The position numbers were made by a program, and so were the translations under genes. From positions 1 through 64,000 of the forward strand of contig CAWHYJ010000022.1 in assembly GCA_963833495.1 (NCBI GenBank): 64,000 bases of DNA, written 5' to 3'. Every line of letters starts with the position of its first letter. The first letter of the stretch is position 1. The notes under the pieces are model-generated. The model had not been told where the DNA came from, made no database searches, and was given only the letters and a program-made list of their open reading frames with translations. Shown here piece after piece: positions 43,384 through 52,065 of this stretch. This DNA comes from Fodinibacter sp963833495. Lineage in GTDB: Bacteria; Actinomycetota; Actinomycetes; Actinomycetales; Dermatophilaceae.

Positions 43384-44487
43384 ATGACCACCGAAGCCAC
43401 CGTGGTCTTCGTCGTCGTGGTCGGCCTTCGATTCCTGCTCCCCCTCTTCATCCCGAAGTGGCCGCTGCCCGCGCTGCTCGCCTGCCTCGTGCTCGACGGC
43501 ATCGACCAGAGCGTGTTCCACGCGTTCGGCTTCGACCCGCCGGGCTACCAGAACTACGACAAGGCGATGGACCTGTTCTACCTGTCCGTCGCCTTCCTGG
43601 CGTCGCTGCAGAACTGGACGCGCTCGTCGGCCGTCAGCATCTCGCGCTTCCTGTTCTTCTACCGGATGGTCGGCGTGATGGCGTTCGAGATCACCGGCGC
43701 GAGAACCCTGCTGCTGTTCTTCCCCAATACCTTCGAGTACTTCTTCATCGCCTACGAGCTGGTCCGGCTGCGTTGGGACCCGCGCCGGCTCAGCACGCGC
43801 TTCTGGGTCGTGACGGCGGCCTGCATCTGGATCTTCATCAAGCTGCCGCAGGAGTACTGGATCCACGTGGCCCAGCTCGACTTCACCGATACCTGGCAGG
43901 AGGTGCCGTGGTTCCCGCCGCTCATCATCGCGGCGGTGCTCGTCGGCCTGGCGATCCTCTGGTTCGTCGTGCGCCCGCGCCTGCTCCCGGTCGACTGGAC
44001 CTGGCGCCTCGCGGCCGACCCATTGCCCGAGGAGATGGACACCGCCGCCGAGCGCGACGCGTGGACGGCATCCCACGTCACGGTGTGGTCGTGGTCGACG
44101 CTCGAGAAGGTCGTGCTCATCGGCTTGCTCTCGACCATCTACGCGCGCATCCTGCCCGGGCTCGAGGTGTCCGACCTGCGGATGTTCGTCGGCATCGCGG
44201 TCTTCGTCGTCGTCAACGCGGCGATCTCCATCGCCGTGGCCCGTCAGGCCGGCAGCCGGGAGGGGCTGGCGGCCTCGTTCGGCGCCCGCGTCGTCGTCAA
44301 CGTCGGCCTGGTGCTCGTGGCCCGGCTGCTGCTCGGGGGCAGCGCGCTCGACCTCTCGGCGACGGTGTTCTTCGTGCTGCTGATCTCGCTGCTCGTCACG
44401 TACCACGACCGGTTCGCCCCGGTGGCGGCCGTGCGCGCCGAGTACGACGCGACCGACCCCGAGCCGGTGGCAACTACCCGCGCCTGA
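43384..44487 (+). CDS. uncharacterised multi-pass membrane protein
   Basis: 367 residues with about nine hydrophobic helices. Aromatic-rich loops include FGFDPPGYQNYDKAMDLFYL, YRMVGVMAFEITGART and IFIKLPQEYWIHVAQLD. The soluble loop near 215-240 is acidic. ATG 43384 is preceded by GAGGAG at 6 nt; a -10 TAGCCT lies near 43331. I do not recognise a named family. It is divergent from ilvB, and its 3' end abuts the ABC remnant. Confidence 0.75.
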   Translation: MTTEATVVFVVVVGLRFLLPLFIPKWPLPALLACLVLDGIDQSVFHAFGFDPPGYQNYDKAMDLFYLSVAFLASLQNWTRSSAVSISRFLFFYRMVGVMAFEITGARTLLLFFPNTFEYFFIAYELVRLRWDPRRLSTRFWVVTAACIWIFIKLPQEYWIHVAQLDFTDTWQEVPWFPPLIIAAVLVGLAILWFVVRPRLLPVDWTWRLAADPLPEEMDTAAERDAWTASHVTVWSWSTLEKVVLIGLLSTIYARILPGLEVSDLRMFVGIAVFVVVNAAISIAVARQAGSREGLAASFGARVVVNVGLVLVARLLLGGSALDLSATVFFVLLISLLVTYHDRFAPVAAVRAEYDATDPEPVATTRA

Positions 44488-44925
44488 CCCGTCGCCGAGT
44501 AGTCCGCGACGACGGTGTTCGCGTCGTCCGCGAGGTCGAGCACGGTGAGCAGCTCGGCGGCGCGCGCGGCGGTGACCTCACCCGGCATCCGGCGCAGCGC
44601 GCCCACGTAGGTCAGCAGCTCGCGCCCGGAGAGCTGCTCGAACAGGCGCATCCCGTCGGGCGAGATGCCCATGAGGGCCTTGGCTGCCGCCGGGTCGGCC
44701 CACACGTCGTGGCCGAGCACCCGGGCGATGCCGCCGTCGGGCCGGAGCAGCCCGGTCGCCATCGACAGCGTGGTCGTCTTGCCGGCGCCGTTGGGGCCCG
44801 ACCAGGCCGTAGAGCGAGCCGCGGGGCACCACGAGCGACAGGCCGTGGACGACCCGACAGCCCCGGAACTCCTTGACGAGCCCGACCAGCTCGAGGGCCG
44901 GCCCCTCGAGCGTCGGGTCAGTCAC
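44488..44925 (-). pseudogene. ABC transporter ATPase, frameshifted and truncated
   Basis: GTG 44925 overlaps the ilvD stop and begins VTDPTLEGPALELVGLVKEF with the typical SLVVPRGSLYGLVGP. The Walker A (NGAGKTTTL) is only in another frame: an extra C in the run at 44793-44799 shifts it. The second frame continues GLLRPDGGIARVLGHDVWAD to VVADYSA, the point just before the signature motif, and then stops being ATPase-like. The signature, Walker B and the rest are gone. The truncation point meets the neighbouring membrane gene's stop (44487). Confidence 0.8.
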
Positions 44926-46618
44926 ACACCGCGCCGGTGCTCGCGCTGCCGACGAGGCGGCGGTACTTCGCGAGCACCCCGCGGGTGTACTTCGGTTGGG
45001 GGTGGGTGACGCCCTCGGCGCGGCGGCGCTCGAGCTCGGCCTCGTCCACGAGCAGGTCGAGCAGGCCGTTGGCGACGTCGAGCCGGATGCCGTCGCCGTC
45101 GCGGACGAACGCGATCGGCCCCTCGTCGACCGCCTCGGGCGCGACGTGCCCGACGCACAGGCCGGTGGTGCCGCCGGAGAACCGGCCGTCGGTGAGCAGC
45201 AGCACGTCCTTGCCGAGGCCGGCGCCCTTGATCGCTCCGGTGACGGCGAGCATCTCGCGCATGCCCGGCCCGCCCTTGGGGCCCTCGTAGCGGATGACGA
45301 CGACGTCGCCGGCAGCCAACGTGCCGTCCTCGACGGCATCCATCGCGGCCCGCTCCCCGTCGAACACGCGCGCGGTGCCCTCGAAGACGTCGGAGTCGAA
45401 GCCGGCCGATTTCACGACCGCGCCGTCGGGCGCGAGCGAGCCCTTGAGGATGGTGATGCCGCCGGTACGGTGGATCGGCTCGCTCATCGCGCGCACGACC
45501 TTGCCGTCGACGTCGGGCGGCGCGATGTGGGCGAGGTTCTCGGCCATCGTCTTTCCCGTGACGGTGAGGCAGTCACCGTGCAGCAGACCGGCATCGAGAA
45601 GGGCGCGCATGACGACGGGCACCCCGCCGACCCGGTCGACGTCGGTCATGACGTAGGACCCGAAGGGCTTGACGTCGGCGAGGTGCGGCACCTTGGCGCC
45701 CACCCGGGAGAAGTCGGCCAGGGTGAGGTCGACGTCGGCCTCGTGCGCCATGGCGAGCAGGTGCAGCACCGCGTTGGTGGAGCCGCCGAAGGCCATGACG
45801 ACGGCGATGGCGTTCTCGAACGCCTCCTTGGTCATGATGTCGCGCGCGGTGATGCCCTGGCGGAGCAGCTCGACGACGGCCTCGCCGCTCTTGCGGGCGA
45901 ACCCGTCGCGGCGGCGGTCGGTGGCCGGCGGAGCGGCCGAGCCGGGCAGCGACATCCCGATCGCCTCGGCGACCGAGGCCATCGTGTTGGCGGTGTACAT
46001 GCCGCCACAGGCGCCCTCGCCGGGACAGATCGCGCGCTCGATGGCGTCGACGTCCTCGCGGCTCATCAGGCCACGGGCGCACGCGCCGACCGCCTCGAAC
46101 GCGTCGATGATCGTGACGGTGCGCTCCGAGCCGTCGCTCATCTTGGCGATGCCCGGCAGGATCGAGCCGGCGTAGAGGAACACCGACGACAGGTCGAGGC
46201 GGGCCGCGGCCATCAGCATGCCGGGCAGGGACTTGTCGCAGCCGGCGAGCAGCACCGAGCCGTCGAGCCGCTCGGCCTGCATCACGGTCTCGACCGAGTC
46301 GGCGATGATCTCGCGGCTGACGAGGGAGAAGTGCATGCCCTCGTGACCCATCGAGATGCCGTCGCTGACCGAGATGGTGCCGAACTCGAGCGGGTAGCCG
46401 CCGCCGGCGTGCACGCCGTCCTTGACCGCCTTGGCGAGCCGGTCGAGCGAGAGGTTGCAGGGGGTGATCTCGTTCCACGAGCTCGCCACGCCGATCTGCG
46501 GCTTGGCGAAGTCGTCGTCGCCGAGGCCGACGGCGCGCAGCATCCCCCTCGCGGCGGCCTTCTCCAGGCCGTCGGTGACGTCGCGGCTGCGGGGCTTGAT
46601 GTCGGGTGACGTCGTCAT
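44918..46618 (-). CDS. ilvD: dihydroxy-acid dehydratase
   Basis: 566 residues of the Fe-S dehydratase family: GCDKSLPGM and CPGEGACGGMYTANTM hold cluster cysteines; ISDGRFSGGT-type TDGRFSGGTTGLCVGHVAPEA closes the C-terminus. Third step of Ile/Val synthesis. The start is ATG 46618: the earlier ATG at 46627 overlaps the -10 hexamer TAGGAT and cannot be on the transcript. The ABC remnant overlaps its stop. Confidence 0.97.
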   Translation of the reverse strand: MTTSPDIKPRSRDVTDGLEKAAARGMLRAVGLGDDDFAKPQIGVASSWNEITPCNLSLDRLAKAVKDGVHAGGGYPLEFGTISVSDGISMGHEGMHFSLVSREIIADSVETVMQAERLDGSVLLAGCDKSLPGMLMAAARLDLSSVFLYAGSILPGIAKMSDGSERTVTIIDAFEAVGACARGLMSREDVDAIERAICPGEGACGGMYTANTMASVAEAIGMSLPGSAAPPATDRRRDGFARKSGEAVVELLRQGITARDIMTKEAFENAIAVVMAFGGSTNAVLHLLAMAHEADVDLTLADFSRVGAKVPHLADVKPFGSYVMTDVDRVGGVPVVMRALLDAGLLHGDCLTVTGKTMAENLAHIAPPDVDGKVVRAMSEPIHRTGGITILKGSLAPDGAVVKSAGFDSDVFEGTARVFDGERAAMDAVEDGTLAAGDVVVIRYEGPKGGPGMREMLAVTGAIKGAGLGKDVLLLTDGRFSGGTTGLCVGHVAPEAVDEGPIAFVRDGDGIRLDVANGLLDLLVDEAELERRRAEGVTHPQPKYTRGVLAKYRRLVGSASTGAVCD

Positions 46619-46625
46619 GCCGCCC

Positions 46626-46631
46626 ATCCTA
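46626..46631 (-). promoter_or_regulatory. -10 hexamer TAGGAT for ilvD
   Basis: TAGGAT ends 7 nt before ATG 46618; it decides the start choice of ilvD. Confidence 0.55.
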
Positions 46632-46690
46632 GGTAGGCCGTCCACCGGGGCACCGGGGGTTCCGGGAGTTGTCCCGGTGGATGGCCCGGC

Positions 46691-47485
46691 TCAGGTGGCG
46701 AGGGTGCCGCGCACCAGGCTGTCGCCGGAGTGCTGGGGAGAGCCGTCGAGCCCCTCGCGGGAGATGTCGACGATGACGTAGCCGTCGTCGAGCAGGTCCT
46801 TCGGGATGGCGAAGGACTGGTCCTTCGTGCCGGGCTCGAGCACGCCGACCGACACCATCCGCTTGAGGTCCTTGTTGATCAGCCACACCTCGAGGTAGCC
46901 CTCGCCGGCATCGATCGGCTGGGTGCTGACCCGCAGGTCGGTGCGCCCGTCGTGCTTCACGACGTCGGCACTGCCCCGGACCTGTCGCTTGTCCAGGGTG
47001 TCGAGGGTGGCCGACGCGACGGTGGTGACCGGGTCGGCCTGCTCGGCGCTCAGGCTGCGCGCGCCGATGACACCGACCACGAGGCCGGCAGCGGCGGCGC
47101 CGGCCACCCAGGCCAGCGGGAACGGGCGGCGGGCGGAGCGCGAGGAACGTTTCCGCGTCAGCTCGTCACCGGCATCCGCGACCGGCGCCGTGGCCCGGTT
47201 GGGGACCGTGGTCACGGGCTGCGCCGACGGCAGGGTGGCGACGGATGCCGGTGCCGCAGTCGCGACCTCCGGCTCGCGGTCGAGCTCGGACTCCACGGCA
47301 TCCCACACCGACGGCGGCGGCGCGACCAGCTCGGGCACGGGCGCGTGCAGGGTGGTGACGGTGTCACGCAGGGTGGCCAGGGCGTGCGAGCACTCCGGGC
47401 AGCTGTGCGCGTGCTCGAGGGCACCGGAGGGCGCCGGGTCGCCGAGGGCGATGGCGGCGAGCGTGTCGTCGTCAGGATGGGTCAC
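46691..47485 (-). CDS. rskA: anti-sigma factor, RskA-like
   Basis: 264 residues: N-terminal zinc anti-sigma domain with HAHSCPECSHALATL (HxxxCxxC type), a linker, one membrane helix (FPLAWVAGAAAAGLVVGVIGA in part) and an extracytoplasmic RskA-type domain. GTG 47485 overlaps the sigma gene by 14 bp with GGAGGAGG as SD. It would sequester the adjacent sigma factor until cleaved by regulated proteolysis. Confidence 0.88.
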   Translation of the reverse strand: MTHPDDDTLAAIALGDPAPSGALEHAHSCPECSHALATLRDTVTTLHAPVPELVAPPPSVWDAVESELDREPEVATAAPASVATLPSAQPVTTVPNRATAPVADAGDELTRKRSSRSARRPFPLAWVAGAAAAGLVVGVIGARSLSAEQADPVTTVASATLDTLDKRQVRGSADVVKHDGRTDLRVSTQPIDAGEGYLEVWLINKDLKRMVSVGVLEPGTKDQSFAIPKDLLDDGYVIVDISREGLDGSPQHSGDSLVRGTLAT

Positions 47486-48038
47486 GGTTCACCTCCTCCA
47501 GGCGGGTCCTCAGTCGGGTCAGTCCTCGGCGGACGTGGCTCTTGACGGTGCCGAGCGGCAGGTCGAGCCGCTCGGCGATCTGCTCGTGGGTCAGGTCCTC
47601 CAGGAAGGCCATCCGCACCACGGTGCCCCGGGGCTCCCCGAGGCGGCCCAGCTCGTCGTGCAGCACGAGCCGCGCGGCCAGCTGGTCGTCGGGTGGCGCC
47701 GCGAGCGCCTCCGGGCCGGCGTGCGCGGCGACGGCCGCGGCATCGCGCGCCTGTCGGGCCCGCTTCGCGTGGTGGTCGGCCACCGTGTGGCGGGTGATGC
47801 CCACCAGCCAGCCGGCGACCGAGCCGCGCTCGGGCCGCAGGGTGTGCCGGCTGCGCCAGGCGGCGACGAAGACCTGCTGGGTGACGTCCTCGGCGTCGTG
47901 GTGGTTGCCGAGCGAGCGGAGGGCCAGCGTGTGCACGAGCGCCGACCACTCCCGGTAGGCCTCGGCGAGCGCCTCTCGCGAGCCGTCCCGCAGCCGCACG
48001 GCGAGGTCGTCGACGTCGACCTGCTCACCGGTGCTCAC
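47472..48038 (-). CDS. sigK: ECF sigma factor, SigK-like
   Basis: 188 residues with region 2 (LAEAYREWSALVHTLALRSL, DAEDVTQQVFVAAWRSR) and region 4 (LTHEQIAERLDLPLGTVKSH). The pairing with an RskA-type anti-sigma and an adjacent fasciclin gene is the SigK arrangement of mycobacteria, so I use that name tentatively. GTG 48038 is leaderless after TATCGT. No PAS or SnoaL extra domain. Confidence 0.8.
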   Translation of the reverse strand: MSTGEQVDVDDLAVRLRDGSREALAEAYREWSALVHTLALRSLGNHHDAEDVTQQVFVAAWRSRHTLRPERGSVAGWLVGITRHTVADHHAKRARQARDAAAVAAHAGPEALAAPPDDQLAARLVLHDELGRLGEPRGTVVRMAFLEDLTHEQIAERLDLPLGTVKSHVRRGLTRLRTRLEEVNRDPS

Positions 48039-48045
48039 GTGCTCC

Positions 48046-48051
48046 ACGATA
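48046..48051 (-). promoter_or_regulatory. -10 hexamer TATCGT for sigK
   Basis: TATCGT ends 7 nt before GTG 48038; leaderless spacing. Confidence 0.45.
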
Positions 48052-48185
48052 AGCGGCCGCCCTCCCCCGGCGCTCGTCACGGCGCCCGGTGCCGGCGCAC
48101 CGGCACGACCGAGCGGGGCGGCCGCCGCGAGGGCGACCACCCCGAGCCCGGTCGTGGACCCGATCACGACTCGTTCGACCCCTGC

Positions 48186-48830
48186 TCAGAGGTCGGCGGG
48201 CCGCAGGACGAACACGATGCCGTGCGCGATCTGACGGTTGCCCTTGTTGATGTCCAGGGCCCGCGGGTTGAGGAACGGGTTGACGTCGTTGGGGTCCTGG
48301 TCGCGCAGCTCGATGATCGGCAGGTAGCGGTTGTAGACCTTCACCGTGAAGGTGGCGCCGAGGGCCGTGGTCAGCACCGCACCGTTGGCCTTGACGGCGT
48401 CCTTCTTGGTGATCGTGGCACCGGGCACGACGTGGTAGAGCAGCACCGCCTCGACGGTGTCGATGCCCAGGCCGGCGACTGCCTGGAACGTCGCCTGCTC
48501 GGTGCGCGGCGTCTTGCCGGTGAGGTCGCGGACGAGCACCTGGAACGCACGGTCGTTGGGGATGAACGCGGTCAGCGGGACCGTGCCGTCGGTGAGCACC
48601 TTCACCGGGCTGTTCGGCTTCGCGTCGAGCACCGCGAGGACGGCCTCGGTGACGACGTCGTAGTCGTACCAGTTGCGGTCGAACTGGTTGCCGTCGGAGG
48701 TGAGGACCGCGGCGAGGCTGCGGGTGCCGAGGGGGGCCGGCGTCGATGCGGATGCGGATGCGACAGGGGCGATGGTTGCGGCGGCCAGGCCGAGCACGGC
48801 GGCGCTGACGCCGAGGCGACGGAGGTTCAT
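48186..48830 (-). CDS. secreted fasciclin-domain protein
   Basis: 214 residues: signal peptide (MNLRRLGVSAAVLGLAAATI..ASA), then one FAS1 domain with LTAFIPNDRAFQVLV (H1 box) and EAVLLYHVVPGATI (H2 box). Related to MPT70/MPT83, the main SigK targets in mycobacteria, which are here encoded next to sigK/rskA. A SigK-like promoter precedes it. Likely a surface or secreted adhesion-type protein. Confidence 0.9.
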   Translation of the reverse strand: MNLRRLGVSAAVLGLAAATIAPVASASASTPAPLGTRSLAAVLTSDGNQFDRNWYDYDVVTEAVLAVLDAKPNSPVKVLTDGTVPLTAFIPNDRAFQVLVRDLTGKTPRTEQATFQAVAGLGIDTVEAVLLYHVVPGATITKKDAVKANGAVLTTALGATFTVKVYNRYLPIIELRDQDPNDVNPFLNPRALDINKGNRQIAHGIVFVLRPADL

Positions 48831-48884
48831 CGTCAGGGTCCTCTCAGGGTGGGGTGTGGTCGCGGCACTGCGACCTCACCTGTA

Positions 48885-48912
48885 CTTCCGCCACACGGGC
48901 CCTGGTGGATGC
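48885..48912 (-). promoter_or_regulatory. SigK-like promoter GCATCC-N16-CGGAAG
   Basis: GCATCC (48912-48907) and CGGAAG (48890-48885), 16 bp apart, resemble the mycobacterial SigK consensus CCATCC-N16/17-CCGAAT (5/6 and 4/6). They precede the fasciclin gene by about 55 nt. Confidence 0.45.
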
Positions 48913-48929
48913 ACCCACGCCGGAAATTC

Positions 48930-49418
48930 TCAGCCGGTGCTCGTCGGCGCCACCAGGCGCCAGTAGCCCGCGGCGAGGCTTGTGGCGACGGTGAGCCACA
49001 CGGCATACGGCACCAGCACCCACCCGGCCCAGGCGACCAGGTGGCCGGTCAGGACGACGAGCAGCCAGGTGAGCACGGCGGCCACGCCGAGCAGCACCGC
49101 GGCCAGGCCCAGGTGGTGCGGCACGTAGAACTCGTGTGCCCAGCCCACGGCGAACGCCACCGACGCGACGAGCAGGGCCAGCCAGGCCACGACCTCGCGC
49201 GGTGCAGCCTGCGACACCACCGCCAGCCCGCTGACGACCAGCGCGACGAAGTTGAGCGGCCAGATCACCCCGAAGACGACGTCCGGGGGCTGCCACCACG
49301 GGCGCGGCAGGGCGGCGTACCACCCTTGGTCGGTGGCGGTCCAGCGCACCGCCAGCGCCGCGTAGGCACCCACGACGACCAGGACCACCACCGCGCCGGC
49401 GACGCGACCCGCGGTCAC
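48930..49418 (-). CDS. TspO/MBR-family membrane protein
   Basis: 162 residues with five helices. The family core WYAALPRPWWQPPDVVFGVIWPLNFVAL (in parts) and the terminal VPYAVWLTVATSLAAGYWRL are present. TspO proteins bind porphyrins and related ligands. GTG 49418 overlaps the MMPL stop as GTGA, so it is coupled to the exporter-like gene upstream. Confidence 0.9.
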   Translation of the reverse strand: MTAGRVAGAVVVLVVVGAYAALAVRWTATDQGWYAALPRPWWQPPDVVFGVIWPLNFVALVVSGLAVVSQAAPREVVAWLALLVASVAFAVGWAHEFYVPHHLGLAAVLLGVAAVLTWLLVVLTGHLVAWAGWVLVPYAVWLTVATSLAAGYWRLVAPTSTG

Positions 49419-51490
49419 CTGGTGCCGACCGGCACGGCGTCGGCATCGGCGACCGGGGCGTCCTCGCGGACCTCGCCGGCGCCCACCCGCCGCGGCCACC
49501 AGAACCGGTCGCCGAGCAGGAGCGCGATGGCCGGCACCAGCACCGTGCGCACCACGAGGGTGTCGAGCAGCACGCCGACACAGATGACCACACCCAGCTG
49601 GGCGAGAACCACCAGCGGCAGCACGCCGAGCACGGCGAACACCGCAGCCAGCAGGATGCCGGCGCTGGTGATGACGCCGCCCGTGGCGGCAAGCGCGCGG
49701 AGCATGCCCTGGTTCGCGCCGTGCCCCTTGGCCTCCTCGGCCGCCCGGGTGACCAGGAAGATGTTGTAGTCGACGCCGAGCGCCACGAGGAAGACGAAGG
49801 CCAGCAGCGGCACGCCGTCGTCGAGCCGGTCGAAGCCGAGTACCTGGGTGAAGATCACCCACGACAGGCCCAGGCTGGCGAGGTAGGTCGCCACGACCGT
49901 CGCGACGAGCACCACCGGCGCGACGACCGAGCGCAGCAGCACGGCGAGGGCGACGAGCACCAGCAGAAGGATGATCGGGAGGATCACCTGGCGGTCCCTG
50001 GCCGACGCCTCGGAGGCATCGAGCGACACTGCCTCGGTGCCGCCGACGTGGGTGTCAGGGATGGCGGCCACGGCCTCGCGCATCGCGACCACGGTGTCGG
50101 ACGCGGCATCCGACCCCGGCTCGGCGTCGATCACGGCGTCGACCTCGGTGACGCCGTTGCCCGAGGCGCCCACCTTCACGGTGCCGACACCCTCGATGCC
50201 GCGCACCGCCGTGGCGACCGCTTCACCGTCACCGCGGGTCATCACGTAGGCCGGGTCGGCGGCTCCGGCCGGGAAGGACTGCGCCAGCCGCTCCCCCGCG
50301 GCGATGGCCTCGGGCTTCTGCAGGAACTGGTCGGCCTGGTCCAGACCGGTCTGGATCTGGGAGATGCCACCGGCCATGACGCCCAGCAGGATGACGGTCA
50401 CGGTGACGAACCCGGCGGGGCGCTTGGCCACCGCGTCGCCCACCTTGCGCCAGAACGAGCGGCCGTCGGCCAGGCCGGTCTCGCCGACGTGGGGCACCTT
50501 CGGCCAGAAGATCCAGCGCCCGAACACGACCAGGGCGGCGGGCAGCACGACGAGGGCGAAGAACGCGGCCACGACGACACCGACCGCACAGGCCAGGCCC
50601 AGGCCGCGGGTGGCCGGGAACAGCGACAGCAGCAGGGTGAGCAGGCCGAGAACGACAGTGGTGGCGCTGGAGAGCACGGCCTCCGCGGTGCGGGTGAGCG
50701 CGACCGCCATCGCCTCCCGGCGGTCCTCCATGACCCGCAGCTGGTCGCGGTAGCGGCTGATCAGGAGCAGCGCGTAGTCGGTGCCGGCACCGAAGACCAG
50801 CACCGACAGGATGCCGATCGTCGACTCGTCCCAGAGCACGCCGAACGTCGCGAGGGTGTGCGTGGCCAGCACGGCGGCCAGCTGGTCGGCGACTCCGACG
50901 ACGGTGAGCGGCACCAGCCAGAGGAACGGGCTGCGGTAGGTGATGACGAGCAGGATCGCGACGACGGATGCCGTGGCCGCCAGCAGCCGGAAGTTCGCCC
51001 CGTCGAAGACGGCGGCGAGGTCGGCCTGGATGGCCGCGGGCCCGGTGACCTGGGCGGTCAGGCCGTCCGGGAGGTCGGCCTTGGCCGCCGTGCGCAGGTC
51101 GGTGACGACGTCGGCGGTCTCGACGGCATCAGAGGTGGTGACCGGGATGAAGACCGTCGCGGCGGTGCCGTCGTCGGCCACCACTGCGGGTGCGCCGGTG
51201 GCGCCGGGCAGCGACTGGGCGCGCTCCTGCACCAGCGCCAGCTCGTCGGGGGTCAGCGGCTGGTCGCTGCTGTAGAGCACGACGGCGGCCGAGCCCTCGG
51301 CCTGCGGCAGCAGGTCGCGCAGCTCGGCGGCCTGGCGGCTGTCGGTGCCGTTGGGCAGGGCCGCCGTGCCGGTGGCCGGTGACTCGGCCTGCCCGACCAG
51401 GCCGATGATCGCGCCGGTGCCGAGGATGGCGAACAGGGCGAGCAGCCCGGCCACCCACTTTCGGGTGATGAGGTGCGCGAGGCTGCCCAT
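49415..51490 (-). CDS. MMPL/RND-family transporter
   Basis: 691 residues: two MMPL halves, each an extracytoplasmic domain (about 40-170 and 385-500) and six helices. The LVFGAGTDYALLLISRYRDQL and VALGVDYNIFLVTRA segments hold the proton-relay Asp/Tyr residues of TM4 and TM10. Could export lipids or drugs. ATG 51490 has AAGGAG 8 nt upstream. Divergent from a MarR regulator whose operator overlaps both promoters; likely repressed by it. Confidence 0.93.
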   Translation of the reverse strand: MGSLAHLITRKWVAGLLALFAILGTGAIIGLVGQAESPATGTAALPNGTDSRQAAELRDLLPQAEGSAAVVLYSSDQPLTPDELALVQERAQSLPGATGAPAVVADDGTAATVFIPVTTSDAVETADVVTDLRTAAKADLPDGLTAQVTGPAAIQADLAAVFDGANFRLLAATASVVAILLVITYRSPFLWLVPLTVVGVADQLAAVLATHTLATFGVLWDESTIGILSVLVFGAGTDYALLLISRYRDQLRVMEDRREAMAVALTRTAEAVLSSATTVVLGLLTLLLSLFPATRGLGLACAVGVVVAAFFALVVLPAALVVFGRWIFWPKVPHVGETGLADGRSFWRKVGDAVAKRPAGFVTVTVILLGVMAGGISQIQTGLDQADQFLQKPEAIAAGERLAQSFPAGAADPAYVMTRGDGEAVATAVRGIEGVGTVKVGASGNGVTEVDAVIDAEPGSDAASDTVVAMREAVAAIPDTHVGGTEAVSLDASEASARDRQVILPIILLLVLVALAVLLRSVVAPVVLVATVVATYLASLGLSWVIFTQVLGFDRLDDGVPLLAFVFLVALGVDYNIFLVTRAAEEAKGHGANQGMLRALAATGGVITSAGILLAAVFAVLGVLPLVVLAQLGVVICVGVLLDTLVVRTVLVPAIALLLGDRFWWPRRVGAGEVREDAPVADADAVPVGTR

Positions 51491-51524
51491 GTCGTGCTCT
51501 CCTTGGTACGGTGTCGGCTGCGTC

Positions 51525-51547
51525 GATGAGTCAACAGGTGATTCATC
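51525..51547. promoter_or_regulatory. operator between MMPL and marR genes
   Basis: GATGAGTCA-ACAGG-TGATTCATC is a 9-bp inverted repeat with one mismatch, located 14 bp before the marR GTG and 35 bp before the MMPL ATG. A good candidate MarR site. Confidence 0.6.
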
Positions 51548-51561
51548 AAGTTACTCAGTAG

Positions 51562-52065
51562 GTGAGCGATATTAGGGAGACCGAGGCGACTGACGCAACT
51601 TTGTCGAAGGTTCCGACGGACCTGCGCTCCGTCGTGCCCGCCTACCGCGAGTCCGGCTCGCTCGACGCCCTCCAAGAGCTGGTCGACGTCGCCGCGCTGG
51701 TTCCGCACGAGGTCGCCCGCCAGGCCGGCCTGTCGACCTCCGAGCTGCACTCGCTGCGTCACCTGATGGACACCCCGATGGGGCCCGTCGAGCTGGCCCG
51801 TGCCCTGGGCGTCACGTCCGCGGCGGCCTCCGGGGTCGTCGACCGCCTCGTCGCGCGGGGACATGCCCAGCGGCGGCCGCACGCCGACGACGGCCGACGC
51901 ACCGAGGTCGTCATCACCGAGTCGGGTCGGCTCGAGGTGTTCGTGCGCCTGGCGCCGATGTTCGCGGCGCTGGCAGAGCTCGACTCGTCGCTCTCCGAGC
52001 AGGAGCGCGAGCTGGTCGAGCGCTACCTGCGCGGTGCCACCGCCGCGATGCGCGCTCTGATGTGA
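51562..52065 (+). CDS. MarR-family regulator
   Basis: 167 residues: winged helix around LSTSELHSLRHLMDTPMGPVELARALGVTSAAASGVVDRLV (in parts) and the wing RRPHADDGRRTEVVIT. GTG 51562 follows a weak -10 GTTACT by 6 nt. The divergent MMPL-tspO genes and the downstream SDR overlap (GTGA) suggest one detoxification unit under its control. Confidence 0.9.
   Translation: MSDIRETEATDATLSKVPTDLRSVVPAYRESGSLDALQELVDVAALVPHEVARQAGLSTSELHSLRHLMDTPMGPVELARALGVTSAAASGVVDRLVARGHAQRRPHADDGRRTEVVITESGRLEVFVRLAPMFAALAELDSSLSEQERELVERYLRGATAAMRALM

Noticed and set aside
46923..49769. 948-codon plus-strand open frame
   Set aside because: Antisense to rskA, sigK, fasciclin, TspO and the MMPL end; no motif and low-complexity composition.
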